DNA from: Burkholderia sp052045245
GTDB lineage: Bacteria > Pseudomonadota > Gammaproteobacteria > Burkholderiales > Burkholderiaceae
Length of the DNA: 64,000 nucleotides
Direction: 5' to 3'
Assembly (NCBI RefSeq): GCF_052045245.1
Contig: NZ_JBQEON010000002.1
Location: 62,001-126,000, forward strand
Below the pieces are notes generated by a model. That model was not told the origin of the DNA. It searched no databases and worked only from the letters and a program-made list of their open reading frames with translations. Each line of letters starts with the position of its first letter. The first letter of the stretch is position 1. The position numbers were made by a program, and so were the translations under genes. Below, in pieces: positions 26,438-34,891 of the stretch.

Positions 26438-27547
26438 TCAGTAATGCACGACGGTCCGGATGGACTTGCCTGCGTGCATCAGGTCGAACGCTTCGTTGAT
26501 GCCGGTGAGCGGCATCGTGTGCGTGACGAACGGGGCGAGCTGGATCGTGCCGGCCATCGCATCCTCGACCATGCCCGGCAGTTCGGAGCGGCCCTTGACG
26601 CCGCCGAACGCGGTGCCCAGCCAGCGGCGACCGGTGACGAGCTGGAACGGGCGCGTCGAGATTTCCTGGCCGGCGCCCGCGACGCCGATGACCACCGACT
26701 GGCCCCAGCCGCGGTGCGCGCATTCGAGCGCGGCACGCATCACGTTGACGTTGCCGATGCACTCGAAGCTGTGGTCGACGCCCCAGCCGGTCATGTCGAC
26801 GATCACTTGCTGGATCGGCTTTTCGTGATCCTTCGGGTTGACGCAGTCGGTGGCGCCGAACACGCGTGCCAGGTCGAACTTGCCCGGGTTGGTGTCGATC
26901 GCGATGATGCGGCCGGCCTTCGCGAGCTTCGCGCCCTGGATCACCGCGAGGCCGATGCCGCCGAGGCCGAACACGGCGACCGTATCGCCTTCCTGCACCT
27001 TGGCGGTGTTCTTCACCGCGCCGAGGCCCGTCGTGACGCCGCAGCCCAGCAGGCAGACCTGCTCCGGGTTCGCATCCGGGTTGATCTTCGCGAGCGACAC
27101 TTCGGCGACGACCGTGTATTCGCTGAACGTCGAGCAGCCCATGTAGTGATAGACCGGCTGGCCGTTGTAGCTGAACCGCGTGGTGCCGTCGGGCATCACG
27201 CCCTTGCCCTGGGTGGCGCGCACCGATACGCACAGGTTGGTCTTGCCGCTCTTGCAGAACAGGCACTCGCCGCATTCGGCGGTGTAGAGCGGAATCACGT
27301 GGTCGCCGGGCTTCACGCTCGTCACGCCTTCACCGACTTCGACCACGATGCCGGCGCCTTCATGGCCCAGCACGGCGGGGAACAGGCCTTCCGGATCGTC
27401 GCCCGACAACGTGAACGCGTCGGTGTGGCAGACGCCCGTGTGGGTGATCCTGACGAGGACTTCACCCTTGCGGGGCGGTTCGACGTCGATCTCGACGATC
27501 TGGAGCGGCTTACCCGCCTCGAATGCAACTGCGGCACGTGACTTCAT
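26438..27547 (-). CDS. frmA: S-(hydroxymethyl)glutathione dehydrogenase (class III ADH)
   Basis: Protein of 369 residues, zinc-dependent. Catalytic-zinc region GVCHTDAFTLSG and GHEGAG, structural-zinc cysteines CGECLFCKSGKTNLC, and the nucleotide-binding loop VFGLGGIGLAVIQGA are all present. It oxidises the spontaneous glutathione-formaldehyde adduct with NAD+ and can also reduce S-nitrosoglutathione (GSNO reductase), which fits the neighbouring nnrS. It is 57 bp downstream of frmR on the same strand and presumably controlled by it. No S-formylglutathione hydrolase gene is adjacent in this window. Confidence 0.95.
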   Translation of the reverse strand: MKSRAAVAFEAGKPLQIVEIDVEPPRKGEVLVRITHTGVCHTDAFTLSGDDPEGLFPAVLGHEGAGIVVEVGEGVTSVKPGDHVIPLYTAECGECLFCKSGKTNLCVSVRATQGKGVMPDGTTRFSYNGQPVYHYMGCSTFSEYTVVAEVSLAKINPDANPEQVCLLGCGVTTGLGAVKNTAKVQEGDTVAVFGLGGIGLAVIQGAKLAKAGRIIAIDTNPGKFDLARVFGATDCVNPKDHEKPIQQVIVDMTGWGVDHSFECIGNVNVMRAALECAHRGWGQSVVIGVAGAGQEISTRPFQLVTGRRWLGTAFGGVKGRSELPGMVEDAMAGTIQLAPFVTHTMPLTGINEAFDLMHAGKSIRTVVHY

Positions 27548-27604
27548 GGCAATCCCTTTTAAAAAATCTTCGAATGGAGCGGATCGTCGACGATCCTGCG
27601 CCCG

Positions 27605-27880
27605 TCAGCGCAAGTAGGACCGAACGAGGGTCACGATATCGTCGATCGATTCGGAAGAAGGCCGCGGGGCATCCGCGAGCTGGATAAATTCCTCGCGCAA
27701 ATGGCTTTCGAGCACGCCGGCCATCACGCCGTTGATCGCGCCGCGGATCGCAGCCAGTTGCTGAAGCACCGGGCCGCAGTCCGCTCCCTCCTCGAGCGCT
27801 TGCTCGAGCGCGTTCAACTGCCCGCGGACGCGGCGAACGCGGGTCAGGACACGTTTCTTCTCTTCGGGGGAGTGCGGCAT
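27605..27880 (-). CDS. frmR: Formaldehyde-responsive repressor FrmR
   Basis: Protein of 91 residues of the DUF156 (CsoR/RcnR/FrmR) family, all-helical. It closely follows E. coli FrmR (PEEKKRVLTRVRRVRGQLNA; QLAAIRGAINGVMA; LESHLREEF), with Pro2, C35 and H60 at the positions that react with formaldehyde or bind metal. The protein represses until Pro2 and Cys35 are cross-linked by formaldehyde. It stands first in the frmRA unit, with a matching operator 18 bp before its start codon. Confidence 0.93.
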   Translation of the reverse strand: MPHSPEEKKRVLTRVRRVRGQLNALEQALEEGADCGPVLQQLAAIRGAINGVMAGVLESHLREEFIQLADAPRPSSESIDDIVTLVRSYLR

Positions 27881-27897
27881 GGGATCGTGGGTTCCGG

Positions 27898-27914
27898 ATA
27901 CTGGGGGGCAGTAT
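27898..27914 (-). promoter_or_regulatory. FrmR operator
   Basis: ATACT-GGGGGGC-AGTAT: a G-tract flanked by inverted 5-mers, the known recognition form for FrmR/RcnR/CsoR repressors. Read on the minus strand it overlaps a TATACT -10 hexamer (27910-27915), with TAGACC about 18 bases upstream, so binding would occlude RNA polymerase. It precedes frmR by 17 bp. Confidence 0.85.
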
Positions 27915-28012
27915 AGAACAAGGTAACGCCGGCGGTCTACCCGGTCATGCCCGGATGCTGGATGAGCCCCGCCGGTGCGGGGCGCGATGCCGGCGGCGGT
28001 CGCCGCGCGTGG

Positions 28013-28975
28013 TCAGATCAGCAGCGCCAGCGTGCGAAACAGCGCGAGATCCTCCTTGCGCGCCGACCGCGCATGCCGCCGGATCACTTGCAGCAGGCAG
28101 TCGATGAAGCAGCGCGCGGCGTCGCTCGACGTGCTGCTGCGGCGCGTGACGATGCCGAGTTCGCTCGGCTCGAAGGTTTCCCGCAGCGACAGCACGCGCA
28201 TCCGCTCGCCGAACGGCTGCACCGCCGCGAGGATCGTCGGGCACCACGTGACCATGCCGGCCTGTTCGAGCATCGTCTGCAGCATCGCGACCGACTGCGC
28301 GCGCACGATGCGCCGTTCGTCGATCTGCGCACCGTGCCGCGTAAACAGATAGTCGACGAGCGCGGCCTGGCCGTCGGCCGACGAATTCAGCACCCAGTCG
28401 CAGTCGAGCAGGTCGTGTACCGACTTCGCGCGTTCGCGCGGATGCCCGGCGCGCACCATCACCGACGTGTCGTAGCGCAGCAGCGGCTCGAACGCGAATT
28501 CCCGCGCGCCGCTGCCCGACTGCACGTGGCCGAGCGCGAAATCCATGCTGCCGTCGCGCAGCAGCGGTTGCGCGACGGCCATCAGCGCTTCGTAGAGTTC
28601 GAGGCGCACGTCGGGCATCCGTTCGCGAAACTGCAGCACGGTGTCCGCGAGAAACGTCATCGTCAGCCACGGCGTGACGCCGACACTCAGCCGCCCCTCG
28701 ACGCGCCCGCGCATCCGTTCGAGATCGCTCTGCGCATGCTCGAGCTGCTTGAGCACGAGCTTCGCGTGGGTGAGCAGCGTCTTCCCGTATTCGGTGAAGC
28801 CGATGCCTTCCGGCGCGCGCACCAGCAACGGCAGGCGCTCGCTGGCCTCCAGCTCGCGCAGCGCGCGCGTGACGGCCGCCTGCGACAACCCGAGCGTGCG
28901 CGCCGCGCCGCGGATGCTCCCGGCCTCCGCGCTCGCGACGAGCGCCTGCAACTGATGCAGCTTGATCGTGCTCAT
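28013..28975 (-). CDS. LysR-family regulator
   Basis: Protein of 320 residues. The N-terminal winged helix-turn-helix is unmistakable (QLQALVASAEAGSIRGAART and LSQAAVTRALRELE). It is followed by a periplasmic-binding-like effector domain (VGVTPWLTMTFLADTV onwards) of ordinary length. The start at 28975 gives the canonical short leader before the helix. It diverges from the M20 amidohydrolase/binding-protein/porin group, with an inverted repeat in the gap, and so probably regulates those genes. The inducer cannot be inferred from the sequence. Confidence 0.88.
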   Translation of the reverse strand: MSTIKLHQLQALVASAEAGSIRGAARTLGLSQAAVTRALRELEASERLPLLVRAPEGIGFTEYGKTLLTHAKLVLKQLEHAQSDLERMRGRVEGRLSVGVTPWLTMTFLADTVLQFRERMPDVRLELYEALMAVAQPLLRDGSMDFALGHVQSGSGAREFAFEPLLRYDTSVMVRAGHPRERAKSVHDLLDCDWVLNSSADGQAALVDYLFTRHGAQIDERRIVRAQSVAMLQTMLEQAGMVTWCPTILAAVQPFGERMRVLSLRETFEPSELGIVTRRSSTSSDAARCFIDCLLQVIRRHARSARKEDLALFRTLALLI

Positions 28976-29021
28976 GGTGCGAAATGGGGTGAATGATGGC
29001 GAGAATGATGGCGTGAATGCC

Positions 29022-29038
29022 GACAACGAAAGGTTGTC
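29022..29038. promoter_or_regulatory. Inverted repeat between LysR and M20 genes
   Basis: GACAAC-GAAAG-GTTGTC, a perfect 6-5-6 inverted repeat 47 bp upstream of the LysR start and 109 bp upstream of the hydrolase start. Dyads of this size between divergent LysR genes commonly bind the regulator. A near-repeat of GAATGATGGCG lies beside it at about 28991-29012. Confidence 0.5.
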
Positions 29039-29146
29039 ATCATAACGAAACTGCGGCTGTTCGCCGGTTTTTTCGCTGCCTACGATCTCGCCAACGATCA
29101 GCCATTCCGGCAATCGCCACGCGGCATCTATCGAGGAGTATCGGGG

Positions 29147-30316
29147 TTGGATCGAACACGTATTGCGCCTGAAATGGCGGCCATCGAGACGGAGATGATC
29201 GCGCTGCGCCACCGGCTGCACGCGCATCCGGAACTCGGGTTCGAGGAACACGCGACGAGCGACCTCGTCGCCGATTGCCTGACAACATGGGGTTATCGGG
29301 TCACGCGCGGGCTCGGCGGCACCGGCGTGGTCGGCACGCTCAGTCGCGGCGCCGGGAAGCGGCTCGGGCTGCGCGCCGACATGGACGCGCTGCCGATCCG
29401 CGAGACGACCGGGCTGCCGCATGCGAGCCGGCGCGATGGCGTGATGCACGCCTGCGGCCACGACGGCCACACGGCGATGCTGCTCGCGGCGGCCCGCTGC
29501 CTGGCCGAGCGCGAGCGCTTCAGCGGCACGCTGAACCTGATTTTCCAGCCGGCGGAGGAAGGGCTCGGCGGTGCGAAGCGGATGCTCGACGACGGGCTGT
29601 TCACGCAGTTCCCGTGCGATGCCGTGTTCGCGATGCATAACGTGCCGGGCCTGCCGGCCGGCGTGCTCGGCTTCTGCGACGGTCCGGCGATGGCGTCGGC
29701 CGACGAGGTGCGGGTGCGCGTCACCGGGCGCGGCGGCCACGGCGCGGCACCGCACACGACGATCGATCCGGTGGTCGTGTGCGCGTCGATCGTGATGGCG
29801 CTGCAGACCGTCGTGTCGCGCAACGTGAATCCACAGGAGCTGGCGATCGTGACGGCCGGCTCGATCCACGCGGGCACCGCGTCGAACGTGATTCCGCCGC
29901 ATGCGGATCTCGAACTGAGCGTGCGGGCGCTGTCGCCGGACGTGCGCGCGCTGCTCGAACGGCGCATCCGCGCGATCGTGCAGGGCCAGGCCGCCAGCTA
30001 CGACGCGACGGCCGAGATCGACTATCGCCACGGCTATCCGGTGCTCGTCAATCACGCGGCGGAAACGGCGTTTGCGCGGGACGTCGCGCGCGAATGGGGC
30101 GGCGACGCCGCACTGATTCCGCATTTGCGGCCGATCGCGGCGAGCGAGGATTTCGCGTTCATGCTCGACGCGTGCCCGGGCAGCTACCTGTCGATCGGCA
30201 ACGGCGACGGCGCGGCCGGCTGCGGGCTGCACAACCCCGGCTACGACTTCAACGACGCGTGCCTGGCGATGGGCGCGAGTTACTGGATCGCGCTCGCGGA
30301 GCGCTACCTCGCGTGA
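29147..30316 (+). CDS. M20-family amidohydrolase (hippurate/N-acyl-amino-acid type)
   Basis: Protein of 389 residues, dinuclear-metal hydrolase. Metal ligands lie in ELGFEEH, GLRADMDALPI, HACGHDGHTAML and the general-base pair FQPAEEGLGG; a lid dimerisation domain spans about residues 185-300. The family cleaves acyl groups from amino acids (hippurate, indole-acetyl or N-acetyl conjugates). The start is a TTG at 29147: GAGGAG lies 8 bases upstream, while the first ATG (29174) has none. It is followed by an amino-acid-binding protein and porin on the same strand, suggesting uptake and deacylation of an amino-acid conjugate. Confidence 0.87.
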   Translation: MDRTRIAPEMAAIETEMIALRHRLHAHPELGFEEHATSDLVADCLTTWGYRVTRGLGGTGVVGTLSRGAGKRLGLRADMDALPIRETTGLPHASRRDGVMHACGHDGHTAMLLAAARCLAERERFSGTLNLIFQPAEEGLGGAKRMLDDGLFTQFPCDAVFAMHNVPGLPAGVLGFCDGPAMASADEVRVRVTGRGGHGAAPHTTIDPVVVCASIVMALQTVVSRNVNPQELAIVTAGSIHAGTASNVIPPHADLELSVRALSPDVRALLERRIRAIVQGQAASYDATAEIDYRHGYPVLVNHAAETAFARDVAREWGGDAALIPHLRPIAASEDFAFMLDACPGSYLSIGNGDGAAGCGLHNPGYDFNDACLAMGASYWIALAERYLA

Positions 30317-30377
30317 GCCGAACAGGCGGACGCACGGATTCGATTTACCTTCAACGATGGAAACCAGGAGACAGGCA

Positions 30378-31172
30378 ATGAAACAGTGGATGGCGGCGCT
30401 CGCGGTGGCGCTCACGGCAACGACGGTGGCAGGGGCCGCGCATGCGGGCGACTGGACGGGCAAGGAGATCCGCCTCGCGGTCGATCCCACCTATCCGCCG
30501 CTCGAATACAAGCAGCCCGACGGCTCGCTGACCGGCTTCGGGGTCGACATCACGAACGCCTTGTGCGCGGAGCTGCATGCGCGCTGCGTGTGGGTCGAGT
30601 CGAGCTTCGACGGGATGATTCCGGGGCTGCTCGCGCGCAAGTTCGACGTGATCGCGTCGTCGATGACGATCACGCCGAAGCGGATGCAGCAGATCGCGTT
30701 CACGAACCGGATCTCGAACGCACCGGCGCGGCTGATCGCCCGCAAGGGCTCGCCGTTGCTGCCGACGGCCGCGTCGCTGAAGGGCAAGCGGGTGGGCGTC
30801 GAGCAGGGCTCCGCGCAGGCCGACTACGCGATCGCGAACTGGCAGCCGGCCGGCGTGCAGATCGAGTCGTACCAGAACCAGGACCAGGTGTACGCCGATC
30901 TCGTGACGGGCCGGCTCGACGCGGCGTTCCAGGCATCGATCGCGGCCAGCGACGGCTTCCTGAAGAAACCGCAAGGCAAGGACTTCACGTTCGTCGGCGC
31001 GGCGATCGACGACGCGAAGTACTTCGGGCAAGGCGACGGTCTCGGGCTGCGCAAGCAGGACGCCGACCTGCGCGACGCATTCAACCACGCGCTGGCGACG
31101 ATCCTCGCGAACGGCACGTACCAGCGGATCAACCGCAAGTACTTCGATTTCGACATCTACGGCGCGAAGTGA
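30378..31172 (+). CDS. Family 3 periplasmic amino-acid-binding protein (Lys/Arg/His type)
   Basis: Protein of 264 residues with a cleavable signal peptide (cut near AHA-GDW at about residue 24). Family-3 binding-protein hallmarks are DPTYPPLEYKQPDGSLTGFG, the first-lobe motif FDVIASSMTITPKR, and RVGVEQGSAQADY. These match lysine-arginine-ornithine/histidine binding proteins. AGGAGA precedes the ATG at 30378; an in-frame ATG at 30357 would spoil the signal peptide. No permease or ATPase genes adjoin it, so it must either serve a transporter encoded elsewhere or act as an orphan receptor. Confidence 0.87.
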   Translation: MKQWMAALAVALTATTVAGAAHAGDWTGKEIRLAVDPTYPPLEYKQPDGSLTGFGVDITNALCAELHARCVWVESSFDGMIPGLLARKFDVIASSMTITPKRMQQIAFTNRISNAPARLIARKGSPLLPTAASLKGKRVGVEQGSAQADYAIANWQPAGVQIESYQNQDQVYADLVTGRLDAAFQASIAASDGFLKKPQGKDFTFVGAAIDDAKYFGQGDGLGLRKQDADLRDAFNHALATILANGTYQRINRKYFDFDIYGAK

Positions 31173-31227
31173 GCCGGGCTGTACCTCGGCAGCCGGGCAG
31201 CACTCGATATATCAATAAGGAAAACGA

Positions 31228-32418
31228 ATGAACTGGAGACTTTTTCTCGTCACGATGCCGGCACTCTGCGCGGCACCGGTGTCGGCGTTCGCGCAAGGCA
31301 ACGTCACGTTGTACGGGCTGATCGATGCGGGCATCGACTATACGAACAACGTCGGTGGCCACGGTGCGTGGCAAATGGCGAGCGGCTTCGCGCAGGGCAG
31401 CCGCTGGGGGCTGAAGGGCACCGAGGATCTCGGCGGCGGCTACAACGCGCTGTTCCAGATCGAGAGCGGCTTCAACGTGAACAGCGGCACGCTCGCGCAG
31501 GGCGGCCGCATGTTCGGGCGGCAGGCTTACGTCGGGCTCGGCAGCACGCGCTTCGGCACGCTGACGCTCGGCCGGCAATACGACGCCGTCGTCGACTATC
31601 TCGCGCCGACGACGGCGAACGGCAGCTGGGGCGTCTACCCGTTCTCGCATCCGCTCGACAACGACAACACCGGCAACACGTTCCGCGTGAACAACACGGT
31701 CAAGTACGCGAGCCCGGATTTCGGCGGCTTCTCGTTCGGCGGCACGTACAGCTTCAGCAACGACACCGGGTTCGCGAACAACCGGCAGTGGAGCGTCGGC
31801 GCGCAGTACGAGCAGGGCGGCCTGCTCGTCGGCGCGGCGTTCCTGAACGCCGACAACCCGGGCGCGACGGCCGGCGGCGCGATCGCGGGGGCGGGCTCGG
31901 CCGGCGCGGATGCGAACTTCGCGTCGGCGCGGCTGCGGATCTTCGGGGCCGGCATCAACTACACGGCCGGGCCCGCGACGGTCGGATTCGCGTATACGAA
32001 CAGCAACGTCACGCGGCCGACCGCGAACGTCGGCTACCTGTTCGGCGGCGAGACGATCGAACCCGTGACGGGGCCGCTCGCGGGCGGCGCGGTCGCGGCG
32101 ATCAAGTACCAGAACTTCGAGGTGAACGGCAAATACCAGTTCACGCCGGCGTTCTTCGTCGGCGCGCAGTATGTGTATACGACCGTGCGCTACGACGCGA
32201 CCACGGGCAGCGCGAAACCGAAGATCCATTCGCTCGGGCTGATGGCCGACTACAACCTGTCGAAGCGCACCGACGTGTACCTGATGGGCGCGTACCAGCG
32301 GATCGCGGGCGACGCGACCGGCTCGTCGCTCGATCAGGCGGTTATCCCGGGAGCGGCCGACCTGTCGTCGACGTCGAAGCAGCTGATGGTGCATGCGGGG
32401 ATCCGGCACACATTCTGA
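31228..32418 (+). CDS. Gram-negative trimeric porin
   Basis: Protein of 396 residues: signal peptide ending AFA-QGN, then NVTLYGLIDAGIDYTNN, the standard opening of Burkholderia OmpC-like porins, 16 predicted strands and the terminal aromatic residue in HAGIRHTF required for barrel assembly. The PEFxxG-like L3 region and charged eyelet cannot be resolved by eye. AAGGAAAACGA precedes the start. It ends 7 bp from the end of the convergent lacI-type gene. Position after the binding protein suggests a route for the same solute. Confidence 0.9.
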   Translation: MNWRLFLVTMPALCAAPVSAFAQGNVTLYGLIDAGIDYTNNVGGHGAWQMASGFAQGSRWGLKGTEDLGGGYNALFQIESGFNVNSGTLAQGGRMFGRQAYVGLGSTRFGTLTLGRQYDAVVDYLAPTTANGSWGVYPFSHPLDNDNTGNTFRVNNTVKYASPDFGGFSFGGTYSFSNDTGFANNRQWSVGAQYEQGGLLVGAAFLNADNPGATAGGAIAGAGSAGADANFASARLRIFGAGINYTAGPATVGFAYTNSNVTRPTANVGYLFGGETIEPVTGPLAGGAVAAIKYQNFEVNGKYQFTPAFFVGAQYVYTTVRYDATTGSAKPKIHSLGLMADYNLSKRTDVYLMGAYQRIAGDATGSSLDQAVIPGAADLSSTSKQLMVHAGIRHTF

Positions 32419-32425
32419 GTGCGCG

Positions 32426-33439
32426 TCACCCCGGCGCGACCCCCGTCGATTCCCGCACGACGAGTTCCGGCGCGCCGATCGTGTGCACGGCCGCGGCCGG
32501 CTCGATGCCGTCGATCATGTCGAGCGTCAGCGCAATCGCGCGCGCGGCGATCTGCGACGTCGGGAACCGCACCGTCGTCAGCGCGGGGCGGAACTGGTGG
32601 GCGAGCTGGATATCCGTCATGCCGACCACCGACAGGTCGGCCGGCACGCGCAGCCCGAGATCGGCGGCCGCCTGCATCGCGCCGATCGCCATCAGATCGT
32701 TGGTCGCGAACAGTGCGGTGAGGCCGGGCTGCTCGCGCAGCAGCGCGGCGGCCGCTTCGTAGCCGCCTTCGATCGAGTCGTGCGCCGGCACGGCCGTCAA
32801 TGCGTCGGGCGGATGACCGCGCGCCGCGAGTTCGTCGGCGAAGCCGCGCAGCCGCACCGACTGCGGGCCACCCGAGCCTTTCCCGACGAGCGCGCCAAAC
32901 GCGCGATGGCGAAGCCCCGACAGATGCGCGGCCGCGAGCGCGCCCGCCGCCGCGAAATCGACGGTCACGCACGGCAGCGTGCGCGACGCATGCACGTGTT
33001 CCCACATGCACAGCACGATCGACGCGCCGTGACGCGCGATGTCGGCGAGTTCGGCTTCGGCGAGATCGGTGTTCATCACGATCGCGCCGGCCGCGAGCGT
33101 GCCCGCGATCCGCTCGAGGTAGTTGCGCGTGATCGCCGGATCGTCGTCGGTATTGGACACCAGCAGGTAATGGCCGCGCTTGCGCGCCTCGCGCTCGGCG
33201 GCCAGCACGAACTCCGGATAGAACGGGTTGGTGATGTTCGACAGCATCAGCGCGAGCGTCGACGTGCGGCCTTCGGCCAGCGCGCGCGCGGTCAGGTTCG
33301 GCCGATAGCCGAGTTCGCGGATCGCCGCCATCACGCGCTCGACGGTCGCCGGCTTCACCTTCTGCGGATTGCGCAGCACGTTCGAGACGGTCGCCGCGGT
33401 GACGTTCGCGCGCTGCGCGACTTGCGCGAGCGTCACCAT
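32426..33439 (-). CDS. LacI-family repressor, probable regulator of galactan genes
   Basis: Protein of 337 residues. The N-terminal LacI helix-turn-helix and hinge are clear (VTLAQVAQRANVTAATVSNV, then VKPATVERVMAAIRELGYRP). A sugar-binding core follows, with GLRHRAFGALVG, PGLTALFATNDLMAIGAMQA and VVGMTDIQLAHQFRPALTTV. The start at 33439 was chosen because longer frames lack a domain before the HTH. It diverges from the sugar ABC operon, and a LacI-type palindrome (TTTAAGCGTTTAAA) lies in the intervening gap, repeated upstream of the galactanase gene. Ligand, by context: galactose or a galacto-oligosaccharide. Confidence 0.88.
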   Translation of the reverse strand: MVTLAQVAQRANVTAATVSNVLRNPQKVKPATVERVMAAIRELGYRPNLTARALAEGRTSTLALMLSNITNPFYPEFVLAAEREARKRGHYLLVSNTDDDPAITRNYLERIAGTLAAGAIVMNTDLAEAELADIARHGASIVLCMWEHVHASRTLPCVTVDFAAAGALAAAHLSGLRHRAFGALVGKGSGGPQSVRLRGFADELAARGHPPDALTAVPAHDSIEGGYEAAAALLREQPGLTALFATNDLMAIGAMQAAADLGLRVPADLSVVGMTDIQLAHQFRPALTTVRFPTSQIAARAIALTLDMIDGIEPAAAVHTIGAPELVVRESTGVAPG

Positions 33440-33583
33440 CCGCGGCCTCCGGCCGGACGGGCAGCGTGGTGCGGGGAAAGCGATGCGGGGGAGAGTCTGC
33501 TCATATTCTGGGAGTGCGTCCCACAAGTTGCACAGGGACAACCGATACGCTAATTTCTCGACACATCAGAGGAAGGAGACGAC

Positions 33584-33655
33584 ATGGTACGGCGAACCGG
33601 GCGAATCGCGCCATCGAAATTTAAGCGTTTAAATTTTCCGATCCGACACGCATGA
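33584..33655 (+). CDS. Possible leader peptide (23 residues) covering the operator
   Basis: An ATG at 33584 is preceded by an excellent Shine-Dalgarno (AGGAAGGAG, 33569-33577) and opens a 23-codon frame ending at 33655, 19 bp before the transporter ATPase gene. The frame reads straight through the LacI palindrome (codons KFKRLN). Either a short upstream peptide tunes expression of the ABC operon, or the strong site is a relic of an older start. The peptide has no recognisable domain. Confidence 0.35.
   Translation: MVRRTGRIAPSKFKRLNFPIRHA
33617..33636. promoter_or_regulatory. LacI-type operator in front of the sugar ABC operon
   Basis: AAATTTAAGCGTTTAAATTT: a 20-bp palindrome with one mismatched pair, standing out as AT-rich in GC-rich DNA. 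The central 14 bases (33620-33633) match the perfect palindrome at 42589-42602 except for one base. It lies 38 bp upstream of the ATPase start and 178 bp upstream of the divergent lacI-type gene, consistent with control of both. Confidence 0.8.
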
Positions 33656-33674
33656 CGGACGACAGGAGAGCGCG

Positions 33675-34829
33675 ATGACCGCCATTTCATTGAAGGATGT
33701 CTCGAAGCGCTACGGCGACCATGCGCCGGTGCTGCGCGACGTGAACCTGGAGATTGCGTCGCACGAGTTTTGCGTGTTTCTCGGCCCGTCGGGCTGCGGA
33801 AAATCCACGCTGTTGCGGATGATCGCCGGGCTCGAGGACGTGACCGACGGCGAGCTGCGGATCGGCGGCGCGCGGATGAACGACACGCCACCCGCCGAGC
33901 GCGGCGTCGCGATGGTGTTCCAGAGTTATGCGCTGTTTCCGCACATGACCGTGTTCGACAACATCGGTTTCGGGCTGCGGATCGCGGGCACGCCGAAGGA
34001 CGAGATTCGCCGCCGCGTGAGCGAGGCCGCGCGCGTGCTGCAGCTCGAGGCGCTGCTCGAGCGCAAGCCGAAGGCGTTGTCGGGCGGGCAGCGGCAGCGC
34101 GTCGCGATCGGCCGCGCGATCGTGCGCGAGCCGCGCGTGTTCCTGTTCGACGAGCCTTTGTCGAATCTCGACGCGACGCTGCGCGGCCAGACGCGCGTCG
34201 AGATCGCGCGCCTGCACGCGCGCTTCACGCAATCGAGCTCGGTCTATGTCACGCACGACCAGATCGAGGCGATGACGCTCGCCGACCGGATCGTGCTGCT
34301 GCACGCGGGCGACGACGTCGCGCGCTTCGGCAGCATCGCGCAGGCCGGCGCGCCGCTCGAGCTGTATCACCGGCCGGCCAACCGCTTCGTCGCGGGCTTC
34401 ATCGGCTCGCCGCGCATGAATTTCCTGCCGGCCGTCGTCGCGTCGAGCGATGCGACCGGTTGCCGGCTGTGCCTGGACGGCACCGGCGAAACGCTGACGC
34501 TGCCCGATCATCCGTTGCCGCGCCACGTCGGCAGCGGCGCGCGCGTGACGCTCGGGATTCGCCCCGAGCATCTGACGCTCGCCGCGGCCGGCGATGCGGG
34601 GCTGCCGGCGATCGTGCGCGACGTCGCGCTGGTCGAGCAGCTCGGCGAAGCCGCCTATGTGCATCTCGACCAGCCCGATGGCGTGCCGCTGCTCGCGAAA
34701 CTGCCGGGGCAGGCCGCGTTGCGGCGCGGCGAGCGCCACGCGTTTCACGTGCCGCCGTCGCGCTGCCACCTGTTCGACGAAGCCGGCATGGCGTTGCCGG
34801 CGCTTCAAGCCGAAGCGGCGTTCGCGTAG
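33675..34829 (+). CDS. Sugar ABC transporter ATPase (MalK/UgpC type)
   Basis: Protein of 384 residues. Walker A GPSGCGKST at 37-45, Q-loop VFQSYALFPHM, signature LSGGQRQRVAIGRAI, Walker B FLFDEPLSNLDATL, and H-loop VYVTHDQIEAM, followed by the C-terminal TOBE/regulatory domain (about 240-384) typical of CUT1 importers. It powers uptake of an oligosaccharide with the following binding protein and two permeases. It opens the galactan operon, with a LacI-type operator just upstream and ATG preceded by GACAGGAGAGCG. One spare feature: the ATPase gene comes first, rather than last as in many mal-type operons. Confidence 0.93.
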   Translation: MTAISLKDVSKRYGDHAPVLRDVNLEIASHEFCVFLGPSGCGKSTLLRMIAGLEDVTDGELRIGGARMNDTPPAERGVAMVFQSYALFPHMTVFDNIGFGLRIAGTPKDEIRRRVSEAARVLQLEALLERKPKALSGGQRQRVAIGRAIVREPRVFLFDEPLSNLDATLRGQTRVEIARLHARFTQSSSVYVTHDQIEAMTLADRIVLLHAGDDVARFGSIAQAGAPLELYHRPANRFVAGFIGSPRMNFLPAVVASSDATGCRLCLDGTGETLTLPDHPLPRHVGSGARVTLGIRPEHLTLAAAGDAGLPAIVRDVALVEQLGEAAYVHLDQPDGVPLLAKLPGQAALRRGERHAFHVPPSRCHLFDEAGMALPALQAEAAFA

Positions 34830-34891
34830 CGGCGCCATGCCGACCCGCCGCGCGCGACGCGGCACTCACACACCCAGACCAGGAGACAACG

